64,000 nucleotides of DNA, from the NCBI RefSeq assembly GCF_900105755.1, contig NZ_FNTQ01000001.1, positions 558,001-622,000 of the forward strand, in the 5' to 3' direction. Positions 57,754 through 64,000 of the stretch are shown one piece after another. Numbering within the stretch: the stretch's first letter is position 1; each line of letters opens with the position of its first letter. The notes beneath the pieces are model-generated. The model worked only from the letters and a program-made list of their open reading frames with translations, had not been told where the DNA came from and ran no database searches. The translations under genes were made by a program, and so were the position numbers. Origin of the DNA: Streptomyces sp. Ag109_O5-10. GTDB taxonomy: Bacteria > Actinomycetota > Actinomycetes > Streptomycetales > Streptomycetaceae.

Positions 57754-58167
57754 TCACACGCCCCCGAAGAGCGCGCTCAGGCCCCGCTCGACGACGGCCT
57801 CGACGTCCTCCTGTCCCGGGGACACCACCTCATGGGTGCGCTGCAGGAACCGGAAGAGGGCCTGGGTGTCGAACTGGAGCAGGGCGAGGCCGTGCGGCGA
57901 ATGGAACTCCACGGCCGTACGGCCCGGTCCGCAGGGCCAGATGTGGACGTCCCCGCGCCCGGCCGGAGCACTGATCCCCTGGTCGAGGAGCGAGCGGGCG
58001 AAGGTCCAGGTGACCTCCTCGCCGCCGAGGGTGACCTCGGCCGGGAAGTCGACGAAGACGGCCAGCGGGTCACCGGAGGTGTACCGGAGCGTGGCGGGCA
58101 CCGGGACCTCCTCGTCCTCGGCGGTGATCAGCCGGGCGCGGGCGGCTTGCTCGAAAGAGATGTCCAT
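57754..58167 (-). CDS. SsgA-like sporulation and cell-division protein (SALP)
   Basis: 137 residues from ATG 58167. The SsgA fold is recognised by 'VPVPATLRYTSGDPLAVFVD' then 'FPAEVTLGGEEVTWTFARSL', 'LLDQGISAPAGRGDVHIWPC' and 'AVEFHSPHGLALLQFD'. SALPs are found only in sporulating actinomycetes and guide septum placement, wall remodelling or spore separation; which of SsgA to SsgG this is cannot be settled here. A GGAG lies 10 bases before the start. It is divergent from a SpoIIE-type phosphatase gene across 348 bp with three dyads, a region likely tied to developmental control. Confidence 0.93.
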   Translation of the reverse strand: MDISFEQAARARLITAEDEEVPVPATLRYTSGDPLAVFVDFPAEVTLGGEEVTWTFARSLLDQGISAPAGRGDVHIWPCGPGRTAVEFHSPHGLALLQFDTQALFRFLQRTHEVVSPGQEDVEAVVERGLSALFGGV

Positions 58168-58314
58168 GCCTGTAGGACTCCGGGAGGGCTCCCCGCATGA
58201 CGCGAAATCCGGACAGAGTTGCCGCGGTTGGCCGAGACCGCGACACTGTGAACACAGAGGCGTCGAACAGTCGACCGAGCGCGACACGGAGAGCTCGCGA
58301 AGTCCGCCGAATCA

Positions 58315-58400
58315 CGTAGTCCCACTACGACGTGCGCCACCGCTCGCGTACACCCTTCATGGGTGTCGACCAGCCCATGAAGACTCTGGCATATGCCAGA
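58315..58400. promoter_or_regulatory. Three perfect dyads between the SALP and phosphatase genes
   Basis: CGTAGT-CCC-ACTACG (58315-58329), CATGGG-N10-CCCATG (58359-58380) and the continuous palindrome TCTGGCATATGCCAGA (58385-58400) follow each other within 86 bp. They lie about 150-230 bp before the SALP start and 115-200 bp before the phosphatase start. The rest of 58168-58515 shows no gene. Confidence 0.65.
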
Positions 58401-58515
58401 AGCACCACCGTATCGTGTGTTGCCAAATCCCTTACAGGGCGTCGCAGGCTGTGCAACAGTCGTAACAGGTCCCCCCGTCCGCCTTGGCCGTTCAGTCCCC
58501 GCATCGGAGTGCGTC

Positions 58516-59937
58516 ATGCCGTCCCATGTCTCCGCGGACCGCCCCGCAGCGCAGCCGCCCGGGCGCGGCTCCGTCGAGGCGTTGATATCGCAGACACGGC
58601 GGCTCAAGGGCGACGTGGACGCGGTGCGGCGGGACACCCGAAGCGCGGGCTCGGACCCCGAGGAGCGCTGGCAGCGGGCCCTGTACGACCTGGCACTCCA
58701 TCAGCTCAACGATTTGGACGAGCACTTGGCCCAGCTGCGGGACGGACCGGCACCCCTGCCGGCCCGCGCGGAGGCGCCACCCGCCGGCGGCGCCGCGCCC
58801 GCTGCGGGCTCGCTGCTCAGCCGGGTCGGCAGCGCGGAGTGGAACCTCCTGACGGACGAGGCGAGTTGGTCCGGCGAGCTCTTCCAGATCCTCGGCCGCG
58901 ACCCGGCCGGGTCGGCGCTCACCCTCGACGAGCTGCCCGCCCTGGTCCTGGACGAGGACCGGCCCCGGCTGACCGCGATGGTCACCGACTGCCTGGTCGA
59001 CGCCAGGCCGATCGACGGCGAGTTCCGTGTCCTGCGGCCCGACGGGAGCGTGCGGACGGTCCACATGATGGGCGAACCGGTGCTCGACGGCGACGGCGGT
59101 ACCGCCTCGATGTGGGCCGTGCTGCGCGACGTCAGCGAACTGCGGCTCAGCCAGCGGACGGTGCGCGAGACCCGCGACACGATGCAGCGGCACCGCCGCC
59201 GGGCCGAGACCGAACAGCGGCTCGCCGTCCAGCTCCAGGAGGCCGTCCTGCCGCCCGGACGCGATGCCCTGCGGCTGCCGGGCCGGGGTCCTGGCACGCT
59301 CGACGTCGCCGCCCGCCATCTGCCCTCGGGGGCCGGAGCCCTGCTGGGCGGCGACTGGTACGACGCGCTGGAGCTGTCCGACGGCGACACCCTGCTGAGC
59401 GTCGGCGACCTCACCGGCCACGGCGTCGCCGTCGCCTCGGGCATGACGATGCTGCTGGGCGCCGTACGCGGGATGGCGATGGCCGGCACCCGGCCGGGGC
59501 AGCTCATGTCCCTGCTGAACCAGTTGCTCGACGCCACCGTGCAACCCGCGCTGGGCAGCGCGGTCTGCTGCCGCTACCGGCCGGCCACCCGCACCCTGGC
59601 CTGGGCGCAGGCAGGACACCCCGCCCCGCTGCTGTTCCGCGGCGGGACGGGGCGTGCGCTCAGCGCGCCGGACGGCGTGCTGCTCGGTGTCACCTCGGGA
59701 GCCGGTTACGGGCAGGCCGAAGTGACCCTGGAACCGGGCGATCTGCTTCTGCTGCACACCGACGGAGTGGTGCCCGGGCACAGCGCAGCGGACTCCCTGG
59801 ACGCGCTCCTCGGCCTGGCCCCCCGGTTCGGGGCGGCGCGCACCGCCCAGGACTGTGTCCGGGCCGTGGTCGAGGAGTTCGGCGAGAGCGGCCGCGCGGA
59901 CCAGGCCTGCGTGCTCGTCGCCAAGGTGAGTGAATAG
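58516..59937 (+). CDS. PAS-domain SpoIIE-family (PP2C) protein phosphatase
   Basis: 473 residues from ATG 58516 with GGAG 6 bases before. A helical N-terminal region (about 20-85, possibly coiled: 'DPEERWQRALYDLALHQLND') is followed by a PAS domain at about 100-215 ('EWNLLTDEASWSGELFQILG', 'DGEFRVLRPDGSVRTVHMM') and a PP2C/SpoIIE domain at about 240-470 with the metal-binding aspartates in 'LLGGDWYDALELSDGDTLLS' and 'VGDLTGHGVAVASG', and 'GDLLLLHTDGVV'. It would dephosphorylate an anti-sigma-factor antagonist. Unlike the protein at 34110 it lacks the ATPase domain. Confidence 0.92.
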   Translation: MPSHVSADRPAAQPPGRGSVEALISQTRRLKGDVDAVRRDTRSAGSDPEERWQRALYDLALHQLNDLDEHLAQLRDGPAPLPARAEAPPAGGAAPAAGSLLSRVGSAEWNLLTDEASWSGELFQILGRDPAGSALTLDELPALVLDEDRPRLTAMVTDCLVDARPIDGEFRVLRPDGSVRTVHMMGEPVLDGDGGTASMWAVLRDVSELRLSQRTVRETRDTMQRHRRRAETEQRLAVQLQEAVLPPGRDALRLPGRGPGTLDVAARHLPSGAGALLGGDWYDALELSDGDTLLSVGDLTGHGVAVASGMTMLLGAVRGMAMAGTRPGQLMSLLNQLLDATVQPALGSAVCCRYRPATRTLAWAQAGHPAPLLFRGGTGRALSAPDGVLLGVTSGAGYGQAEVTLEPGDLLLLHTDGVVPGHSAADSLDALLGLAPRFGAARTAQDCVRAVVEEFGESGRADQACVLVAKVSE

Positions 59938-60017
59938 GCAGGCGGAAGACAGCGCGGAGCGAGGCAGCGGGTGCCGCCCTGCTGCGGTCAGCCGGCCCGT
60001 GTCGGGCGCACCGGCCC

Positions 60018-61514
60018 CTATGCCTGTGCGCTGTTGTGGCTCCCCTTGGTCCTGGCCCTGGGCAGGGCCAGCTTGATCTCCTCCCGCAGTTCCTGGATCC
60101 TCGGGTAGCTCGAATACTCGGCGGTGAGCCGGTACATCTCGCGCAGCCGGTCCCAGGTGCGGTGGGAGGAGTTCGACCCCATCGACATCAGGGCCAGCCG
60201 GGCGTAACGGTCAGCCTGCTCGGGGTCGTCCGCGATGAAGCAGGCGGAGGCCATGGACAGGAAGTCGAAGATCTTCGACCGCTGCCGGCCGTCGACCCTG
60301 AGGGCCAGTGCCTTCTCCGCGTAGTGCTGGGCGTGCACGGCCGCGGCCGGGTCGTGCTCGGCCAGCGTGCGGTAGGCGAGGGCCTGCATGCCGTACAGGT
60401 CCTCTTCCTTGAACATCTGCATCCAGCTCGGCGGCGGCACGTCGCCCCGGTCGGAGACGAAGAGGTCCTCCGCCTGCCCGAGGGTGCGGCGCATCGCCTG
60501 GCCCTTGCCCATCGACGCCTGTGCCCAGGCCTCGATGGTGTGGAGCATCGCCCGGGTGCGCGGCAGCACCTCGTCGCCCGAGCCGGACTTGGCGAGCTTC
60601 ATCAGGTCGAGTGCGTCGTCGGGCCGGCCGAGGTGCACCATCTGGCGAGCCGCTCGGGAGAGCGCCTCCCCGGCACGCGGCCGGTCGCCGCCCTCACGGG
60701 CCGCGTGGGCGGCGATGACGAAGTACTTCTGGGCCGTGGGCTCCAGGCCCACGTCGTGCGACATCCAGCCCGCGAGGACGGCGAGGTTGGCGGCGACGCC
60801 CCACAGGCGCCGCTGGAGGTGCTCGGGGTGGCGGTAGGCGAGCATGCCGCCCACCTCGTTGAGCTGTCCCACCACGGCCTTGCGCTGGAGGCCGCCGCCG
60901 CGGGCCGCGTCCCAGGCACGGAACACCTCCACGGAGCGCTCCAGTTCCTCCATCTCCTCGGACCCGATGGGGGCGGCCTCGTAGCGGTCGAACCCGGCGG
61001 GGTCGGCGTGCAGAGGATCGTCGAGGACGGGGGCGTCGGCCTTGAGTGTGGGGTCGGTGTGCAGCCACTCGTACATGGCGCTGCTGAGTACGGATCCCGC
61101 GGTGAGCGCGGCACCCGCGCCCACCAAGCCGCGTCGGTTGAGCATGAGGTCCATTCCCGTGAATTCGGTGAGGACCGCGGCGGTTCGTTCGGGCGCCCAC
61201 GGCATGCCGTCGGGATGTTCCACGTTCCCGCCGTCCGGCCGTTTTCCCGTACGCCCGTGCCGTACCAGACCGAGGTCCTCGATGGTCACGACACGGCCGA
61301 GACGCTCGGTGAACAGAGCCGCCAGCACCCGCGGCACCGGATCGCGCGGGATCTCTCCCATGTCGATCCACCGCCGCACCCGGGAGGTGTCGGTCGCCAG
61401 CTGGGGGTGGCCCATGGCCGCCGCCTGCCGGTTGACCAGCCTCGCGAGTTCGCCCTTGGACCAGCCGGCCAGGCCGAACAGGTCCGAGAGGCGGGTGTTG
61501 GGTTCTCCGGTCAC
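60018..61514 (-). CDS. nsdA: NsdA-type regulator (XRE-like N-terminus, TPR-like body)
   Basis: 498 residues from GTG 61514 ('VTGEPNTRLSDLFGLAGWSK'). The first 75 residues look like a helix-turn-helix of the XRE/BldD type ('GELARLVNRQAAAMGHPQL', 'DTSRVRRWIDMGEIPRDPVP'). After a short hydrophobic segment near 130-150 ('RRGLVGAGAALTAGSVLSSA'), about 330 residues form TPR-like helices ('AANLAVLAGWMSHDVGLEPT', 'AHAAREGGDRPRAGEALSRA'). This layout and length fit NsdA, a negative regulator of sporulation and antibiotic production in Streptomyces. The identification rests on remembered similarity, not on a search. Confidence 0.75.
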   Translation of the reverse strand: MTGEPNTRLSDLFGLAGWSKGELARLVNRQAAAMGHPQLATDTSRVRRWIDMGEIPRDPVPRVLAALFTERLGRVVTIEDLGLVRHGRTGKRPDGGNVEHPDGMPWAPERTAAVLTEFTGMDLMLNRRGLVGAGAALTAGSVLSSAMYEWLHTDPTLKADAPVLDDPLHADPAGFDRYEAAPIGSEEMEELERSVEVFRAWDAARGGGLQRKAVVGQLNEVGGMLAYRHPEHLQRRLWGVAANLAVLAGWMSHDVGLEPTAQKYFVIAAHAAREGGDRPRAGEALSRAARQMVHLGRPDDALDLMKLAKSGSGDEVLPRTRAMLHTIEAWAQASMGKGQAMRRTLGQAEDLFVSDRGDVPPPSWMQMFKEEDLYGMQALAYRTLAEHDPAAAVHAQHYAEKALALRVDGRQRSKIFDFLSMASACFIADDPEQADRYARLALMSMGSNSSHRTWDRLREMYRLTAEYSSYPRIQELREEIKLALPRARTKGSHNSAQA

Positions 61515-61577
61515 GTCAAGCCCCCAGGTTCTCGGCTGAGTTGACAGTAGCCCGGTGCCGGTTGCCGGGCGACTATT

Positions 61578-61614
61578 CGCCACGGTTCGCCAGGGTGCGC
61601 CAGATGGTGTGCCA
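61578..61614. repeat. Helically spaced CGCCA repeats before nsdA
   Basis: CGCCA at 61578, 61588 and 61598 and TGCCA at 61610 follow with spacings of 10, 10 and 12 bp, about 65-100 bp before the nsdA start and on one face of the helix. The remainder of 61515-61779 shows no gene. Confidence 0.6.
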
Positions 61615-61779
61615 GTGGGCAACGGGTGTCAGGTAGGAACGCGCCACCCCGACCCGGTCGCCACTGACGGGCACACTCCCCAGGGTGTGCCCTGGCGGCC
61701 GGGACGGGCTGGGCGCGAGAACCCCTCACAGGACTTCTCAGGCAGGCACCGCAGGCACACGAAGGGATCTGTATCTCCC

Positions 61780-62919
61780 ATGTACGCAGCATCGTCCTCC
61801 GTGTCCGCTCCGCCCCGGTCGCTGCGCCCCCGCCCGGCGGGCGGCGGACCCTACCTCGACCCCGCACGTCCGGGGGCCGCCGTACCGGTCGTGGGCCGGC
61901 AGCGCCGCCCCGCGGGTCTCGGCCCCCAGCCCCTCAGCGGCAGACTCGACCTGTCCGGCCCCCAGGGTGCGCAGTTGCGCACCGCGATCGCGTCGGTGCA
62001 CCGGATCTGTCCGGAGTTCGCTCCGGTGCAGGTGCTGCGCCGCACCGGGCGGTCGGTGATCCTCGTCGGCACGACGGGGCGCAGCACAGCCGTGGCGAAG
62101 TGTCTGCTGGACCACTCCCCCGCCTGGGCGGAGCGGACCCGCCACGAAATAGCCGCATACCGCTCGTTCGTCCGGCACCGGCCGCCGATCCGGGTGCCGA
62201 GGCTGATCGCGGCGGACCCGGACAACTGCACGCTGGTGATCGAGCGGATGCCCGGCCGGGTGGCGGCGGTCCAGCGCCACCCGGCGGAGGCTCCGCCCCG
62301 GGCGGACATCCGGGCCGCCCTGGGGGCGATCTGCCGGCTGAACGCGTGGCGGCCCCCGGCGGGCACCTTCGACGCCCCGGTGGACTACCCGGCCCGGATC
62401 GCCCGGTACCACGAGCTGGGTCTGCTCACCGACCGGGACATGGGTGACCTGCAGAAGCTGCTGCACGGCATCGCGGTCGCGGCGGGCCGCCAGGGGATGG
62501 GCCAGTTCTGCCACGGCGACGCCCTGCTCTCGAACATCCTGCTGTCCCCGGCCGGTCCGGTGCTGGTGGACTGGGAGCACGCGGGCTGGTACCTGCCGGG
62601 GTACGACCTGGCCACGCTCTGGTCGGTCCTCGGCGATGCCCCGGTGGCGCGCCGTCAGATCAGCCAGATCGCCCAGTCGGCGGGGCCCGCGTCCAGGGAC
62701 GCCTTCCTGGTGAACCTGATGCTGGTGCTCACCCGGGAGATCCGGACCTACGAGACCGCCGTGCAGCGTTCGATGCACGACGCGACCCCGGCGGCACCGG
62801 GTACGGCCCACCCGGGCGCCGCGCCGACCGGCGAGGAACAGCGGCTGCTGCTCCGGCGGCTGCACGACGACTGCCAGCTGGCCCGACGGGCCGTGCGCGC
62901 GGCGGTCGGCACTCGCTGA
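61780..62919 (+). CDS. Phosphotransferase family (APH/choline kinase-like) protein
   Basis: 379 residues from ATG 61780. After a Pro/Arg-rich N-terminus of about 75 residues there is a kinase-like fold: the ATP-lysine region '[20 protein letters not shown]', then '[16 protein letters not shown]', the catalytic loop '[20 protein letters not shown]' and the metal site '[18 protein letters not shown]'. The loop HGDALLSN keeps the catalytic Asp and Asn of aminoglycoside and choline kinases, so it is probably active. The substrate is unknown; resistance is not implied. It is divergent from nsdA across 265 bp. Confidence 0.88.
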   Translation: MYAASSSVSAPPRSLRPRPAGGGPYLDPARPGAAVPVVGRQRRPAGLGPQPLSGRLDLSGPQGAQLRTAIASVHRICPEFAPVQVLRRTGRSVILVGTTGRSTAVAKCLLDHSPAWAERTRHEIAAYRSFVRHRPPIRVPRLIAADPDNCTLVIERMPGRVAAVQRHPAEAPPRADIRAALGAICRLNAWRPPAGTFDAPVDYPARIARYHELGLLTDRDMGDLQKLLHGIAVAAGRQGMGQFCHGDALLSNILLSPAGPVLVDWEHAGWYLPGYDLATLWSVLGDAPVARRQISQIAQSAGPASRDAFLVNLMLVLTREIRTYETAVQRSMHDATPAAPGTAHPGAAPTGEEQRLLLRRLHDDCQLARRAVRAAVGTR

Positions 62920-63194
62920 CGGGGACGAGGATCCGCGGTGCGCTCAGGGCAACTGCGCGCCGCGGGTCCTCGCATGTCCGGGGTGTCCGCGAGGGTGTCA
63001 CGGCCGTCCACTGGTGTACGCCACTGACGCCCCGCAGGCCCGCGGGCCGCCACCGCGAAACTCCCACGATCACCGCATGACATGGGAATTCAGGCCTCGC
63101 TGGGCATGATTGACGGATCGTCGGCAAGCCGGTACCACTGAGCCACGCTCAGCCCCGCACGCCCCGTCGCGCCCCATCGCCCCAGGAGGCTGCC

Positions 63195-64000
63195 TTGCGC
63201 GGATCCGTCACCGAGCCCGCACCCCCACACAGCGGCAGACGCAGGCGCAGGACGGCCGGAGCCGTCGCCGCCGCGGCCCTGCTGCTGCCGCTGCTGGGCG
63301 CGGCACCCCCACCGGACACCGACGAGTCGTCCGCCGGACCGCTCCAGCAGGCGTTCGCGTCCGCCGCCGACGAGTACCACGTGCCGCAGAGCGTGCTGCT
63401 CGCCGTCTCCTACCTCCAGTCCCGCTGGGACAGCCACGGCGGCGCGCCCAGCGTCACCGGCGGCTACGGCCCGATGCACCTCACCGACGCGCACACCGCG
63501 CTGGCGACGGCCACCGAGCACTTCGCCGACGGCACCGAGGACGCCCGTGGCGACAGCGCCCGCCCCGCCCTGCACCCCCGCGTGCAGGTCCCGCGGAACT
63601 CCGCGCTCCCGGCGCGCCTCAAGACCCTGACGAAGGCCGCGGGACTGACCGGGATCCCGGCCGAGCGGTTGCGCACCGACGCGGCGGCGAACGTGGCCGG
63701 CGGTGCCGCGCTGCTCGCGGCCGCCCAGCGGGACCTGCACCAGCCGCTCAGCGCCGATCCGGCGGACTGGTACGGCGCCATCGCCCGCTTCTCCGGCGCC
63801 GACGACATGGCGACCGCGGCGGCGTACGCCGACGACGTGTTCGACGTCCTCCACACGGGCGAACAGCGCACCACCGACGCGGGACAGTTCGTCGCCCTCA
63901 CCGGCCGGCCGAGCCTGGTGCCCGACACCGCGCAGCTGAAGCTGACCGGGCTGCGCACCACGGCGGCGGACGACGGGACGGAGTGCCCGGCGACGGTGTC
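63195..64000 (+). CDS. Secreted wall-associated protein with transglycosylase-like N-terminus (3' end cut)
   Basis: It starts at TTG 63195, five bases after a perfect AGGAGG; no ATG or GTG start fits. About 268 residues are visible before the window ends. A Sec signal peptide with an Arg-rich n-region ('SGRRRRRTAGAVAAAALLLP') is followed by 'AFASAADEYHVPQSVLLAVS' and 'YLQSRWDSHGGAPSVTGGYG', the pattern of a lytic-transglycosylase/SLT-like domain, then 'WYGAIARFSGADDMATAAAY'. In Streptomyces such N-termini often precede an N-acetylmuramoyl-L-alanine amidase domain, which would lie beyond the edge. The opposite-strand frames here are shadows. Confidence 0.8.
   Translation, partial: MRGSVTEPAPPHSGRRRRRTAGAVAAAALLLPLLGAAPPPDTDESSAGPLQQAFASAADEYHVPQSVLLAVSYLQSRWDSHGGAPSVTGGYGPMHLTDAHTALATATEHFADGTEDARGDSARPALHPRVQVPRNSALPARLKTLTKAAGLTGIPAERLRTDAAANVAGGAALLAAAQRDLHQPLSADPADWYGAIARFSGADDMATAAAYADDVFDVLHTGEQRTTDAGQFVALTGRPSLVPDTAQLKLTGLRTTAADDGTECPATV

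Noticed and set aside
61780..62919. An aminoglycoside-resistance gene
   Set aside because: The kinase loop is present, but the fold is shared with choline and homoserine kinases, and no specific resistance signature or cluster is seen.

Overview
The window comes from a high-GC actinomycete, almost certainly a Streptomyces. It carries a chaplin with an actinobacterial sortase signal, an SsgA-like sporulation protein, an NsdA-type regulator, a mycothiol-dependent formaldehyde dehydrogenase, SpoIIE-type phosphatases, many GNATs and the GC-rich intergenic repeats usual in that genus. It reads as ordinary chromosome. There is no prophage, plasmid, CRISPR or antibiotic cluster in it, and I saw no rRNA or tRNA gene.

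Layout. 1-11 kb holds scattered metabolic and regulatory genes: a cut LysR regulator, a Tat-exported carotenoid oxygenase, adenosine deaminase, a BlaI/M56 repressor-protease pair, an aldo/keto reductase, the remnant of an aldehyde dehydrogenase, and an ECF42-type sigma factor with its YCII/DGPF partner. 10.3-34 kb is the core of the window, a nearly complete glycine betaine/choline catabolic island. It contains choline dehydrogenase (betA), betaine aldehyde dehydrogenase (betB), an OpuA-type betaine importer, a three-component Rieske betaine monooxygenase, dimethylglycine oxidase, heterotetrameric-type sarcosine oxidase, serine hydroxymethyltransferase (glyA), a MetF-like protein, purU, the mycothiol formaldehyde dehydrogenase and an IclR regulator. 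Choline or betaine would be stripped of methyl groups down to glycine, with the one-carbon units captured on folate, oxidised through mycothiol or passed to serine.

A 17-bp dyad (GTTGCG-N5-CGCAAC and variants) lies before betA/iclR, the monooxygenase, dmg, betB, purU and the formaldehyde dehydrogenase. It marks a probable IclR regulon over about 24 kb and both strands. Within the island the sarcosine oxidase delta and alpha subunits form one open frame, joined by a linker partly encoded by a Streptomyces intergenic repeat.

34-47 kb has a PAS/GAF/SpoIIE/ATPase protein, a shattered photolyase, an SPW membrane protein, an ArsR-SRPBCC fusion, a GNAT whose ribosome site sits inside a terminator hairpin, and an amino-sugar module (APC permease, ROK regulator, exo-beta-glucosaminidase) sharing an operator. 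47-64 kb has two GNATs, 46 perfectly phased octamer repeats, a long chaplin, a secreted S33 peptidase, asparagine synthetase, an alpha/beta hydrolase, a baeRF protein, a Gfo/Idh oxidoreductase, a phospholipase C remnant, the SsgA-like protein, a second SpoIIE-type phosphatase, nsdA, a phosphotransferase and the start of a secreted wall-associated protein cut by the window edge.

Three gene remnants (aldehyde dehydrogenase, photolyase, phospholipase C) keep an N-terminal end and appear to keep the C-terminal end, while the interior is lost.
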